DNA of 64,000 nt. Origin: Bacteroidota bacterium (lineage in GTDB: Bacteria > Bacteroidota > Bacteroidia > B-17B0 > Aurantibacillaceae). How positions within the stretch are numbered: the first letter of the stretch is position 1; the number at the start of each line of letters is the position of its first letter. The notes below the pieces were generated by a model. That model worked only from the letters and a program-made list of their open reading frames with translations, was not told the origin of the DNA and did not search any database. Below, in pieces: positions 9,601-19,332 of the stretch. The stretch lies in contig JAFDYB010000049.1 of assembly GCA_018267655.1 (NCBI GenBank), forward strand, positions 1 through 64,000, written 5' to 3'. The position numbers and the translations under genes are program-made.

Positions 9601-12253
9601 AGGCAGTGCTGATAATAAAATAATGGCAAATATGTTGCACTTTACCAGCGATAAAAATGAATATAAAGTTGATGAAGAGGCAACAATAAACATTCCTACT
9701 CCCGAAGGAGGGCGAGCATTAGTTACAATTGAAAACGGAAGCAGAGTGATAGATGCGCAATGGATAGAAACAAAAAAAGGAAATACAAACTATAAAGTAA
9801 AAATAACTCCGGATATGGCACCTAACGTATACGTGTATGTTTCACTTATGCAGCCACACAAACGTAGTAACGATTTGCCAATACGTTTATATGGCGTGTT
9901 GCCTTTAAACGTTAACAATCCGCAAACGCATTTAAACCCTACTATTGACATGCCACAAGTATTAGTGCCTGAAAAACCAGTGAACATTAAAGTTTCAGAA
10001 AAAGATGGCAAAGAAATGGCGTTTACTTTAGCCGTTGTAGATGAGGGGCTATTAGATATTACGCGCTACAAAACACCAAATCCACATAGTGTTTTTTATG
10101 CTAAAGAAGCTTTAGGTGTAAAAACGTGGGATAGTTACGATAATGTTATAGGAGCCTATAGCGCAGAGTTAGAGCGCATATTAAGTATTGGTGGTGGCGA
10201 TGGGGAGCTTAGTGATGATGGCTCAAAAGCAAACAGATTTAAGCCGATGGTTAAATTTTTTGGACCCTATTATTTAAAAAAGGGTGAAGCAAAAAATATT
10301 TCATTCACTATGCCAATGTATGTTGGCTCAGTTCGAACCATGGTAATATCAGGTAATAAAGGCGCTTACGGTATAGCTGAAAAAACTACGCCGGTTAAAG
10401 CCCCTTTAATGGTATTAGGCACCTTACCTAGAGTGCTAAGCATTGGAGAAGAAGTAAAATTACCCGTAAGTGTTTTTGGTGGCGATAAGCAAGTTGGAAA
10501 TACTCTTGTTAAAGTGGAGCTTAATGATAAAATTCAAATCGTAGGAACTTCACAAAAATCAATTAACATAAATAAAAACGATGAAAAACTTTTGACCTTC
10601 GATTTAAAAACAAAAAATATTACCGGCATAGCTAAAGTTAAAGTTACAGCATCAGCTGCCGGTTACACATCTACCTACCAAATTGAACTTGATGTTCGAA
10701 ATCCTAATCCATATCAAACAAGCATAAAAGATTTTTATGTTGAAGCAGGCAAAGCAATAAAAGAAAACTATGCTGCCGAAGGCTTGGTTGGCACAGTAAA
10801 GGGCGTGCTAGAGCTTTCAACAATTCCACCAATTAATTTAGAAGAACGATTAAATTATTTACTATACTACCCACACGGTTGTGTTGAGCAAATAACCTCG
10901 CAAGCTTTTGCACAATTATATTTAAGCGAGGTGGTTGATTTAACTTCAATTCAAAAAAATGAAATAGACAATAACATTAAGGCAGCTATAAAAGAACTAG
11001 CCAACTTTCAAACCCCTTCAGGTGGCTTAAGTTATTGGCAAGGAACATCTGATATAAGCGATTGGGGTACAAGTTATGCCGGGCACTTCTTAACTTTGGC
11101 AGAAAAAAAAGGATATTTATTACCACAAAATTTCAAACTTGCTTGGTTAAATTACATGAAAATAAATGCAAATGGATTTGATTTAAATAAAAATTCTAAA
11201 TACAAAAACGATGTGCAACAAGCCTATCGTTTATATGTGCTTGCGTTGTCCGGAAATCCTTTAACCAGTGCAATGAATAGGCTTAGAGAATATAAATTAT
11301 TATCGGTAAACTCATTTTATTTTTTGGCCGGAGCCTATGCGCATTCCGGGCAATTTGCAGAGGCTGATAAGTTATTAACCTCAACCGTTAAACCAAATAA
11401 TTATTTTGGAATTGATTATGCGACTTTTGGATCTACCGAACGTGATGAAGCAGTTAAATTAGAAATACTAACGCTTCTTGATAAAAAACGTGACGCATTT
11501 TTACAAGTAAAAAAAGTATCAGAAGCATTATCAAGTAAAATGTGGATGAGTACACAAAGCACGGCATATAGCCTATATGCTGTAAGCAGCTTTATTAAAA
11601 AATTTGGGGCGGCAAGCGCAATGCAAGCAAGCGTGAGTATTAATGGAATACCTAAAAATTTGCCGGGAAAGCTAGCTATAACCCAATTGCCTATTGATTT
11701 TAAAAATAATTTTAAGGGAAATTTTGAAATTAAAAATAATGGCAAAGGCGTATTGTTTGCTCGATTAATAACACGCGGAAAACCTGCTATAGGCGAAGAA
11801 CAAGAGGCGCATAGCAATATTGAAATAGATGTAATATATAAAAATTTAGAAGGGAAGGTAATATCAGTAAATGAGCTTGAACAAGGCACTGAAATTATGA
11901 TGAGTGTAACAATTAAAAATACCGGTTCCCAAACCGACTTGCGAAATTTAGCACTAAGCACATATATACCCTCGGGCTGGGAAATTAATAATGCTAAATC
12001 AAATGAAGAAGATTTTGTAAAACAAAATAATAATTATACTTATCAAGATGTAAGAGACGATCGTGTGCTTACTTATTTTGATTTAAGCGGAAGTAAAACC
12101 ATTAACATAAGTTTAACAACAGCGTATGAAGGAAAGTTTTATTTACCTGCCGTAAATATTGAAGCTATGTACGATAATAATGTGTTTGCAAGAACCAAGG
12201 GTCAATGGATAAGGGTGCTTAAAAACAAACAGGAAGCGGTTACAGTAAAATAA
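6620..12253 (+). CDS. Bacterial alpha-2-macroglobulin family protein with CVEQ thioester
   Basis: This 1877-residue exported protein has an N-terminal signal anchor (residues about 8-25) and no lipobox Cys. Its layout is that of large bacterial alpha-2-macroglobulins (MG and bait-region domains, then an alpha-helical thioester domain). YPHGCVEQIT contains the CxEQ thioester, with Cys at residue 1421, so it could trap proteases covalently. The segment GVWRPGDTLFLN is a typical macroglobulin-domain motif. Residues about 484-532 form an insertion very rich in Asp and Tyr just before the SKNILASDIGLTL segment; such loops occur in Bacteroidota homologues. These proteins are thought to protect the envelope against host or competitor proteases. 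No penicillin-binding-protein 1C partner, the usual partner in proteobacteria, lies beside it. Confidence 0.92.
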   Translation: MIIQKIKWMAFGVITTSLVVLTYNNFSSISSFFKSQNKFSIEKKLNPEFAQYVSGFTSGIISSGSSIKLKLANEINSSIELNKQINEELISFSPKIEGGLVWKDAQTLEFTPATRLQSGQKYTATFHLNKLIEVKKELADLEFGFEVVKQSLVLNCGELKSYNSNDFEYYSLSGELSTADFIEPDKIEKTMFADLNNSSVKIKWIHNDKNTMHKFILDSIKRPQTTEASLTIKCLVENLNLPNPEVKKYKIAPIGKFQLLNVALTNETEQGVQIVFSNPLDATQSLEGLITLGSANNVRYIITNNIAYIYPNQNLTGSQTLYLNNGIKDAKANKTVEASQHAITFNELKPAIKFLGDGTILPSTNGLTLPFETVNLRAVDVKIIKIYENNVLQFLQNNDINGSSQLAQVGKKIVDKRLNLGITNSAELATWKKSAIDISSLIKPEPGAIYRVILTMRKSYSAYSCIGNNQSLLEIQDISNLKQNEEDEPAYFGYYYGDYDTYNNYDYQDYDGSDWQDRDDPCKDYYYRQYERTASKNILASDIGLTLKKGNDGSYLTVVNNLITTEPVSGAEIELYDFQKQLIEKGKTSSNGQLLFTSKNKASFLIAKKNEHRAYLRLDDGASNTLTMFDVNGDYVKKGIKGFIYGERGVWRPGDTLFLNFILEDKKEALPPNHPVVFELTNPQGQLIKRMLSTKGVNGFYNFTCVTDKNAPTGLWNAVVKVGSSVFYKTIRVETIMPNRLKIEVNAGDNKFLVPNKTQNLTLHSNWLTGAIAKNLSANVSVALNSINTTFEKYPDYSFNSLRNFNAQNIVVFDGKLDDKGAASAAINFNIKNAPGFLNASFTTKVFEPGGAFSIDKFNITYSPFNCYVGIKMPEGEKNTGILYTGKNHRFDILTLDPYGKTVSNRNVKVELYKLEWHWWWDQYNDDAANYANDVYHKSVFSQEVTTVSGKAQVNINIKENDWGRYLIRVSDAESGHTTSQIIYFDWINWMSREGSADNKIMANMLHFTSDKNEYKVDEEATINIPTPEGGRALVTIENGSRVIDAQWIETKKGNTNYKVKITPDMAPNVYVYVSLMQPHKRSNDLPIRLYGVLPLNVNNPQTHLNPTIDMPQVLVPEKPVNIKVSEKDGKEMAFTLAVVDEGLLDITRYKTPNPHSVFYAKEALGVKTWDSYDNVIGAYSAELERILSIGGGDGELSDDGSKANRFKPMVKFFGPYYLKKGEAKNISFTMPMYVGSVRTMVISGNKGAYGIAEKTTPVKAPLMVLGTLPRVLSIGEEVKLPVSVFGGDKQVGNTLVKVELNDKIQIVGTSQKSININKNDEKLLTFDLKTKNITGIAKVKVTASAAGYTSTYQIELDVRNPNPYQTSIKDFYVEAGKAIKENYAAEGLVGTVKGVLELSTIPPINLEERLNYLLYYPHGCVEQITSQAFAQLYLSEVVDLTSIQKNEIDNNIKAAIKELANFQTPSGGLSYWQGTSDISDWGTSYAGHFLTLAEKKGYLLPQNFKLAWLNYMKINANGFDLNKNSKYKNDVQQAYRLYVLALSGNPLTSAMNRLREYKLLSVNSFYFLAGAYAHSGQFAEADKLLTSTVKPNNYFGIDYATFGSTERDEAVKLEILTLLDKKRDAFLQVKKVSEALSSKMWMSTQSTAYSLYAVSSFIKKFGAASAMQASVSINGIPKNLPGKLAITQLPIDFKNNFKGNFEIKNNGKGVLFARLITRGKPAIGEEQEAHSNIEIDVIYKNLEGKVISVNELEQGTEIMMSVTIKNTGSQTDLRNLALSTYIPSGWEINNAKSNEEDFVKQNNNYTYQDVRDDRVLTYFDLSGSKTINISLTTAYEGKFYLPAVNIEAMYDNNVFARTKGQWIRVLKNKQEAVTVK

Positions 12254-12277
12254 TGTGTGCAATTTTTAGGTTCAAGA

Positions 12278-13390
12278 TTACTCTTCAATAAAGCCAACAA
12301 GAGAAAGTACGTCATCACAATCAACTTTCCTCCACTCTTGCTTATTATTATCCCAAACGGCCATACCTTGTTGATAACTATCAGTGCCTACAAGTATTTC
12401 TTTTACAAGCGCGGCAATATTTTTTGATGTTTTAAAGTTTTTTGGTTGAAAGTGATATTTACCGCATTCTTTATCATTTAATTTAATCATTCGACCATAA
12501 GAATTGTATTTGCACTCAAAATTAAACCCATTGCTCTTAGGTGAAAACTCAAGGTTGGTTAATGAGTTATTATCAATGTTTAGTAGAAAAAACTTATTGC
12601 CATAATAAATCATAAACTCATTTCTGCTAAGCTGCTCTTGTTTTAATAGAGCGCTTTCTGGTTTAACGGCAATTTTACCTAATAAAGTGTTTTGCTTAGT
12701 ATCTACATTTATTTTAAAAAAGGATAATTCAGTATTTTCTTTATTAAGATAAGAATAAATAAGAGTGCTATTGTCAATCCACCAAAAAAGTGGGTCTGGA
12801 TTTTTTATTTCGCTTGCATTAAATTGTGGGTTACCGGCATCTGACAATAAAATTATTTTAGGTTTGTTAGGTGGATATAGGTTTAATTTAAATGGAGCAG
12901 TGCTTTTATCAAACTCAACGTCTTGTCCTATTTTTGGACGAAAAATCAATGATTTTACCTCGCCATAAGTATTTGTTTTAAAATTATAAACGGAGTAGAA
13001 CTTTCCTTTAAAAGCGTCATTTGTGTAATAAATGGCGCTATCGTTTGAGCATCTGACAAGTTTTGCTCTACCATCAAATAACACTTTTTTTTCTTTTAAA
13101 TCAATAATGTTTCCTATAGCGGTTATTAAGTATCTGTTTTTATATACCTGATTGATTCCTAAGTCAGTTCTAATTAAATCTCGTCCATCTTTTTTACCGT
13201 TTACTGTAAGCAATTCATCGCGGCCGGTATAAACTCCGTTTAAAAAATGATAGTTAAATATTTTTTGTTTATAGTCGGTTTTTACTGATTCAGGCACAAC
13301 GTGTATTATTATTAACCCTTGCTTAATATCTTGCGCTATGTTATTAGTAAAACACCATAAAAACATAAAACTAAAAGCAAGTTTTTTCAT
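12278..13390 (-). CDS. Exported protein of unknown function, probable beta-propeller
   Basis: The 370-residue product starts with a clear signal peptide (MKKLAFSFMFLWCFTNNIAQ, cleaved after about residue 19). The rest has short, regularly spaced hydrophobic strands with Tyr/Asn-rich turns and phrases such as WWIDNSTLIYSYLNKENTE, which resemble TolB/WD-like propeller blades. I see no catalytic motif and cannot assign a family. It starts 3 bases after the stop of the leucyl aminopeptidase gene on the same strand, so the two are probably co-transcribed. It may handle or sense peptides outside the cytoplasm, but that is a guess from position. Confidence 0.8.
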   Translation of the reverse strand: MKKLAFSFMFLWCFTNNIAQDIKQGLIIIHVVPESVKTDYKQKIFNYHFLNGVYTGRDELLTVNGKKDGRDLIRTDLGINQVYKNRYLITAIGNIIDLKEKKVLFDGRAKLVRCSNDSAIYYTNDAFKGKFYSVYNFKTNTYGEVKSLIFRPKIGQDVEFDKSTAPFKLNLYPPNKPKIILLSDAGNPQFNASEIKNPDPLFWWIDNSTLIYSYLNKENTELSFFKINVDTKQNTLLGKIAVKPESALLKQEQLSRNEFMIYYGNKFFLLNIDNNSLTNLEFSPKSNGFNFECKYNSYGRMIKLNDKECGKYHFQPKNFKTSKNIAALVKEILVGTDSYQQGMAVWDNNKQEWRKVDCDDVLSLVGFIEE

Positions 13391-13393
13391 ATG

Positions 13394-14824
13394 TTAAATA
13401 GATTTAAAGAAATCAATAAATAATCTTACTCCAACCCCGGTTCCACCTTTTGGGCGATAACCGTCTTTTGCACTTAAAAAGGCAGGGCCGGCAATATCGA
13501 GGTGGTAATAAGGATAATCCGTAAATTTTTCTAAAAATTTACCGGCAGTAATTGCACCCGCTAATGAGCCTCCAATGTTTTTTTGGTCAGCAATATCACT
13601 TTTTAGCAAGTCATTATAATCGTCCCAAAAAGGAAGTTCAGCAATTCTTTCGTGTACTTTAAAAGAACTGGTAATTAATTTTGTTTTTAGTATTCCTTCT
13701 GCATTTCCCATGCCGGCTGTGGCATTTGAACCTAAGGCTGCCATGGCTGATCCTGTTAAAGTGGCAATATCAATTACTAACTCTGGTTTAAATTGTTTTG
13801 CATAATGTAGCGCATCGGCTAATATCATGCGCCCTTCAGCGTCTGAGTTAAGCATTTCAACAGTACTTCCATCCATCATTTCAATAATATCTCCCGGAGC
13901 AAAGGCGTTATAACCGGGCCTGTTGTCAGTTGCAGGAACTAAAGCAATAACATGCACGTTTAATTTCATTTTTGCAATGGCGTATATGGCGCATCCAACT
14001 GCTGCTGCACCAGCCATATCACACTTCATACTGTCCATACTGTTAGGAGTGGGTTTTAGGCTTAATCCGCCAGTGTCATACACAACCCCTTTTCCAACAA
14101 GTATAATAGGTTTTTTATTTAATGCTTTTGAAGGTTTGTAGGTCATTACATTAAAAGTTGGCTCGTCAACACTACCGGCGTTAACAGCAAGTAAACCACC
14201 CATTTTTAAATGTTTTATGCGCGATTTATTTAAAACATCAACGCTAAATCCGGCTTCTTTTCCCATTAATTTAAAAGCGTTTGATAGGGCTTTTGCATTT
14301 AAAAAATTCACGGGCTCATTAACTAAATCACGAGCTTTGCAAGTAGCATCGCAGGTAATATTTAGTTCATTAATGTGTTTAATACTAATTTGCTTTTCGG
14401 CACTAATGTAAATATGTTTAAGCGAGTTTTTTACTTTCTCTTTTTTTGAAAGATGATTTATAAATTGATAATTTCCAAGGTATAAACCTTCGGCAGCAGA
14501 TAAAGAAAGTGTTTTGTCACTGCTTTGATTTACAATTAATATTTCTGTTTGTTTTAATTTATTTAGTTCATTGGCAATTTTAGCACCATGTTTTCGTACT
14601 TTTTCATGTAAGATGTTTGACGGTTCTTTTGAATCAATTTTTATGATAGTTACTAATTTACCAAGGTAATTATATATAAGTGAGTTGTTTTCTTTGTTAT
14701 TTATGTAGGCCTTAAAATAGTCATTCACTTTATCAATAAATTCAAAATCGTTTTGATAATTTTCGGTAATAACAAACAAGTGTTTTGTTTGGTAATTTTT
14801 TGGAGAAAAAAGAATTTGTGTCAT
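13394..14824 (-). CDS. pepA: Leucyl aminopeptidase (M17 family)
   Basis: This is a cytosolic two-metal aminopeptidase that releases N-terminal residues from peptides. The 476-residue protein has the M17 catalytic core: GKGVVYDTGGLSLKP (metal-binding Lys and Asp), MKCDMAGAAAV, VPATDNRPG, and the signature NSDAEGRMILAD, with the metal-binding Asp and Glu and the catalytic Arg. ATLTGSAMAALG and GPAFLSAKDGYRPKGGTGVGVR complete the hexamer-forming C-terminal region. The N-terminal domain is divergent, as is usual. It heads a two-gene unit with the exported protein downstream. Confidence 0.95.
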   Translation of the reverse strand: MTQILFSPKNYQTKHLFVITENYQNDFEFIDKVNDYFKAYINNKENNSLIYNYLGKLVTIIKIDSKEPSNILHEKVRKHGAKIANELNKLKQTEILIVNQSSDKTLSLSAAEGLYLGNYQFINHLSKKEKVKNSLKHIYISAEKQISIKHINELNITCDATCKARDLVNEPVNFLNAKALSNAFKLMGKEAGFSVDVLNKSRIKHLKMGGLLAVNAGSVDEPTFNVMTYKPSKALNKKPIILVGKGVVYDTGGLSLKPTPNSMDSMKCDMAGAAAVGCAIYAIAKMKLNVHVIALVPATDNRPGYNAFAPGDIIEMMDGSTVEMLNSDAEGRMILADALHYAKQFKPELVIDIATLTGSAMAALGSNATAGMGNAEGILKTKLITSSFKVHERIAELPFWDDYNDLLKSDIADQKNIGGSLAGAITAGKFLEKFTDYPYYHLDIAGPAFLSAKDGYRPKGGTGVGVRLFIDFFKSI

Positions 14825-14971
14825 AATCAGTCCATACGAAAGTATGGATTTACGTAAATAAAAGCAAATTTATGCTTAAAACTTAGCGAAACGTACTGTT
14901 TATTGAGCGAATAACACTTAAATGTTTAAACATTTTACGGAAATTTGTGTTATAATAAAAAACTATCAAGC

Positions 14972-17900
14972 ATGTTGAAGAAGCTATTTATTTTTATTTT
15001 ATTTTTAACGGTATCTACCTCAATTATTTCACAAAATACCACTTGCGCTAATGCTGCGCCTTTTTGCACGGGCACTACTTATAATTTTCCTGCATCAACT
15101 AACGCCGGAAACGCTCAAACCGGCCCAAATTATACGTGTTTAGGTTCTCAACCTAACCCTGCTTGGTATTATTTACAAATTCAAAATCCCGGAAATTTAA
15201 ATATTTCACTTGCCGGAACAGGTGGGGGAGATGTAGATTTTACATGCTGGGGACCTTTTCCTAATCTAAATAATGTATGTAATAATTTAACAGCCGGAAA
15301 CACAGTTGATTGTAGTTACTCTGCTTCAGCAACTGAAACAGTACATATTACAGGAGCTATAGCCGGGCAATTTTATTTAATATTAATAACAAATTATTCA
15401 AACATAACGCAGAACATAAACTTTGTTCAAACAAGTGGAAATGGAACAACAAACTGCGGTCTGTTATGTATTGTTACGCCAACTAATAGTGGTAACGTGT
15501 GTGCAGGTTTTACCTCAACACTTAGTACAACTACATCTACGGGTGTTACTTCTGTTAATTGGGTAGGTCCTTCGGGTGCTATAGGAAGTGCAACAAGTGT
15601 TGTTACGCCTACTTTAGCAGCTACAACGGTATTTACAATTACAGGCACAACCAGTTCAGGTTCATGCGCAGCTACTACTACAGTTAATGTTACTACACCA
15701 ACACCTTATACTGTAACGCCTCAAACAGTTACTGTTTGTCAGGGGGGTATTTTTACGCCATCGGTTTATTTTGGGCCTGTTTTGCCAGGCACCCCTTGCT
15801 CAAACACCGGGGTTGGTCCGGCATGTGCTACACCTGCACAAATAGTATTGGGCACTGGTTCCGGTGCAAATTCAAGCTCTAGTTACCCATCTCCTTATGC
15901 AAAATGGTGGAACGATTGTCACGAACAGTTTTTATACCGAGCTTCAGAATTGACGGCTATGGGTGTTCAGCCGGGCTATATCACAAGTTTAGCTTTTAAT
16001 GTTAGTGCTTTAAATGGTGTAGGTATGTTACCAAATTACACTATAAAAATTAAATGTACGGCAGCAACTCAGGCAACAACATTTGATTTAACGGGATTAA
16101 CAACCGTTTACACAGCAAATTATAACCCAATTACCGGTTGGAATCAACATAATTTTGCAACACCTTATTATTGGGATGGCACATCAAATTTATTAGTAGA
16201 TGTTTGTTTTAGTAACACATCATGGTCCTTTAACGCATCTTCACCGTTTACTACCACCCCATTTACATCTTGTGTTTGGCGATTTTCTACAAACATGACA
16301 ACCTCATCGTGTAATACAGCCTTAACTTCAGGCACTTCGGCTAACAGGCCAAATACAAGGTTTGGTAATTGTTCATCGCCTAATCCTAATGCTTACTCTT
16401 ATTTATGGAGCCCGGGTCCTGGTATAGCAGCCCCAACAGCATCAACTACAGCTATTACAACCCAAGCTATAACTGGGGCAAGTGCCAATGTAATATATAG
16501 TGTTGTGGTAACGCCTACTAATATAAATTGCCCAAGCGTACAAACATTAACAGCAACAATTATTAATGTTGGAAACCCTACTTTAACAATACCCGGACCT
16601 TTGTGTAGCACAAGTGGAACACAGGCATTAATGGCTACTCCTGGTGGGGGAACATGGTCGGCAAACACATCTGTTAGCAATCTGGGAGTATTAACGCCAT
16701 CATTGGCGGCGGCAGGAACAAGCACGGTGTTATATTCGGTAAATGTTGGCTCTTGTATTGCATCATCAACAGGGTCAATAGATGTTAGTACATTTAACCC
16801 TTCAACATTAACAGGGTCAATAGCTCCTATTTGTATAACAGCTTCAACAGTTGATTTAATGGCTTTAGTACAAAGCACAGTAAATGGCGTTTGGACAGGT
16901 GCAAATGTAATAGGAACATATAGTTTTAATCCTGCGGGTTTAGCAACAAACACTTATGTGCTAACCTATTCAACAACATCTTCGCCAAATCCAACTATTT
17001 GTCCGAGTTCAAACACTTTAGCTGTTGATGTTACGGCAACTTTAACGCCAACAATTATACCATTACCTGAATATTGTAATAACTCAACAGCAGTAATTAA
17101 TATGTCGGTTACACCAAGTGGAGGTACTTGGACAGGAAATGCTGCGATAGGCACTTCAGGAATTGTAAATCCTGCTTTGGCAAGTATTGGAACATCAACC
17201 GTATTATACACAGTAGGCATTGGCCCTTGTGTAAATACAAATACAACATCAATTTTAATATCGCAGTTTAACACAGCAGCTTTAACGGGTACATTAAATC
17301 ACCAATGTTATAATTTTACCCCTGCATCTTTAAATGCTATTGTTCAAAGTACGGTTAGTGGCGTTTGGAGTGGACAAAACGTAACCGGTTCATACAGTTT
17401 TAATCCTTCGGGATTACCTACCGGAAATTACAATTTAACTTACAACACAACATCAAGCCCAAATACAACACTTTGCCCAGATACAAGAAGCATTGCTGTG
17501 TATGTGTTAAACCCTCCAAGTCCAATTATTCCGGCTATTTCACCTCTATGTAGCAATGCGCTGCCATTTGTTGTAAATGCTAGTCCTACAACAGGAACTT
17601 GGACTTCTGCCGCTTATTTAAATACCTTATCGGGTGTATTTACTCCGTCATTAGCTGTAACAGGGAATAATACAGTGCAATACACAACTGGTACACCAAC
17701 GTGTTCAATTAGTCAATCTATCAGTATTTATGTAGATAATTATATAGCATCAACAATTACAGGTAGTATTTCTGACCAATGTTATGGCAATGGTATTGTA
17801 AATTTAGTACCATTACCCCTAAATACAGGAGGAACTTGGCTAGGACCCGGTGTAACTGGCAGTAATTTTGACCCCAACGGAATACCTACCGGGGTGGTTA

Positions 17901-19252
17901 CGTTAACTTACAATACTGTTTCGCAGCCTTCGGGCTTATGCGCCTCAAACTCTACTTTAGCTGTAAATGTATTTTCATTAGCACCACCCAGTATATTTCC
18001 TGTAAACAGAATGTGTAATAGTGCAATGCCATTTCAATTGCAGGCCACTCCTGTTGGCGGATACTACGGAAGTTTAAATTCAGGAGGGGTAGATGTGCTA
18101 GGGAACTTTAAACCCTCATTAGCTGCAATAGGGGATAATATTATCTCTTACACAGTAACATCGGGTGTTTGTAAGGCGTATGCTCAAACAACCATTACCA
18201 TTGAGGCTTTTGTTAGCGCAGATTTTGCTTCTTATGCAGGCCCATATTGTAAAAATGATGCAGCAATTAATTTAAACTCTTTAGTGCAGAACCAGGGGGG
18301 GACGTTTACAAGTACAAGTCCTGGTTTTAATGGTACTAATGTTTTTACCCCTATTTTTGCTAATTTAAGTGGAAACAATATTATTATATACCAAACACAC
18401 TCAATGCCAACTGCAAGCCTTTGCCCTGATACGGCGGCCATAAGAATATACGTAAGCGACATTCCGGTTGTGCAGGCTTTGAGTAATATTTACAGTGGTT
18501 GTTCTCCTTTAAAGGTTGACTTTAATACACCGAGTGCAACTAATGGCACAGGGATATGGAGTTTTGGAGATGGCTCTCCTCAGGTTACGGGATTAAACTC
18601 TGCCCATATATATAATACGCCCGGTAGCTACACAGTTACTTTTTATTATGCAAATGACATTGGTTGCAAAACTCAAACAGTAGTTCAAAATGCAATAAAT
18701 GTATTTGAAACACCAAAAGCTGATTTTGATTTTTGGCCTCATGAAATATCGTTGATTGATCCGGTAGCACAATTTACAAACCAAACAGTTGTATTAACAC
18801 ATAATACATACAATTGGCAAATAGATAATTTAGTAAATACGGTAGAAGTGCACCCAAAAATAACATTTCCTAAAGCAGGGGACTATCAAGTTACATTAAC
18901 TGCAAACTCTGCAAAGGGTTGCACCAGTAAGATAACAAAAACAATTAGCGTAATTAATGAATATGGAGTGTACATACCTAATACGTTTACGCCAAATGGC
19001 GATGGCTTAAATGATGTATTCTTACCTGTGTTTAGCCCTTATGGCTTAGATTTGAGCGTTTATGAATTAGAGGTTTTTGATCGTTGGGGAGAATTAATGT
19101 TTCACACAAACGACCCAAAAGTTGGTTGGGCAGGAACAAAGTACAATAAGGGAACAGACGATAAAGAAGATGTGTATATTTATAAAATTAAATATAAAGA
19201 TGCTACCGGAAAAACACATAATAAAACCGGACATGTAACTTTATTGAAATAG
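14972..19252 (+). CDS. Giant T9SS surface protein with tandem GGTW repeats, PKD domain and CHU_C tail
   Basis: I choose the ATG at 14972 (MLKKLFIFILFLTVSTSIISQ, a good signal peptide) over an in-frame TTG at 14945. The 1426-residue protein starts with a Cys-containing domain (CANAAPFCTGTTYNF). About residues 540-1160 hold four degenerate repeats of about 157 residues, each made of two halves carrying a GGTW or GVW motif and a (V/L)xYxT strand. A PKD domain (WSFGDGSPQ) and a second PKD-like domain follow. The C-terminal 90 residues (YIPNTFTPNGDGLNDVF ... VFDRWGELMF) are the gliding-motility CHU_C / type-B sorting domain recognised by the type IX secretion system. It is probably a cell-surface or released adhesin-like protein. 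The function is inferred from architecture only. Confidence 0.9.
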   Translation: MLKKLFIFILFLTVSTSIISQNTTCANAAPFCTGTTYNFPASTNAGNAQTGPNYTCLGSQPNPAWYYLQIQNPGNLNISLAGTGGGDVDFTCWGPFPNLNNVCNNLTAGNTVDCSYSASATETVHITGAIAGQFYLILITNYSNITQNINFVQTSGNGTTNCGLLCIVTPTNSGNVCAGFTSTLSTTTSTGVTSVNWVGPSGAIGSATSVVTPTLAATTVFTITGTTSSGSCAATTTVNVTTPTPYTVTPQTVTVCQGGIFTPSVYFGPVLPGTPCSNTGVGPACATPAQIVLGTGSGANSSSSYPSPYAKWWNDCHEQFLYRASELTAMGVQPGYITSLAFNVSALNGVGMLPNYTIKIKCTAATQATTFDLTGLTTVYTANYNPITGWNQHNFATPYYWDGTSNLLVDVCFSNTSWSFNASSPFTTTPFTSCVWRFSTNMTTSSCNTALTSGTSANRPNTRFGNCSSPNPNAYSYLWSPGPGIAAPTASTTAITTQAITGASANVIYSVVVTPTNINCPSVQTLTATIINVGNPTLTIPGPLCSTSGTQALMATPGGGTWSANTSVSNLGVLTPSLAAAGTSTVLYSVNVGSCIASSTGSIDVSTFNPSTLTGSIAPICITASTVDLMALVQSTVNGVWTGANVIGTYSFNPAGLATNTYVLTYSTTSSPNPTICPSSNTLAVDVTATLTPTIIPLPEYCNNSTAVINMSVTPSGGTWTGNAAIGTSGIVNPALASIGTSTVLYTVGIGPCVNTNTTSILISQFNTAALTGTLNHQCYNFTPASLNAIVQSTVSGVWSGQNVTGSYSFNPSGLPTGNYNLTYNTTSSPNTTLCPDTRSIAVYVLNPPSPIIPAISPLCSNALPFVVNASPTTGTWTSAAYLNTLSGVFTPSLAVTGNNTVQYTTGTPTCSISQSISIYVDNYIASTITGSISDQCYGNGIVNLVPLPLNTGGTWLGPGVTGSNFDPNGIPTGVVTLTYNTVSQPSGLCASNSTLAVNVFSLAPPSIFPVNRMCNSAMPFQLQATPVGGYYGSLNSGGVDVLGNFKPSLAAIGDNIISYTVTSGVCKAYAQTTITIEAFVSADFASYAGPYCKNDAAINLNSLVQNQGGTFTSTSPGFNGTNVFTPIFANLSGNNIIIYQTHSMPTASLCPDTAAIRIYVSDIPVVQALSNIYSGCSPLKVDFNTPSATNGTGIWSFGDGSPQVTGLNSAHIYNTPGSYTVTFYYANDIGCKTQTVVQNAINVFETPKADFDFWPHEISLIDPVAQFTNQTVVLTHNTYNWQIDNLVNTVEVHPKITFPKAGDYQVTLTANSAKGCTSKITKTISVINEYGVYIPNTFTPNGDGLNDVFLPVFSPYGLDLSVYELEVFDRWGELMFHTNDPKVGWAGTKYNKGTDDKEDVYIYKIKYKDATGKTHNKTGHVTLLK
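16597..18450 (+). repeat. Four degenerate in-gene tandem repeats of about 471 bp
   Basis: Equivalent segments recur about every 462-477 bases: PLCSTSGTQALMATPGGGTW at about 16597, PEYCNNS...GGTW at about 17068, PLCSNAL...TGTW at about 17545 and NRMCNSAMPF...GGYYG at about 18007. Between them sits a second set: STVNGVWTGANVIG, STVSGVWSGQNVTG, GGTWLGPGVTG and GGTFTSTSPG. The unit is therefore a doublet of two related half-repeats of about 78 residues. The copies are well diverged at DNA level. Confidence 0.8.
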
Positions 19253-19332
19253 TGTTAGCAGTTGTAGGCGACACGCAGTTTATTATTGCTTTATTACCTT
19301 AAAAATCTTTTGGGAGTCTTTTAGATCTGCCG

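Noticed and set aside
11416..11961. 181-codon antisense ORF inside the alpha-2-macroglobulin
   Set aside because: Shadow of a well-supported gene; no start context or motif.
16399..17274. Long antisense frames (184 and 102 codons) inside the repeat protein
   Set aside because: They arise because the Thr/Ser/Gly/Asn-rich repeats avoid antisense stops; the translations are Val/Pro-rich with no domain.
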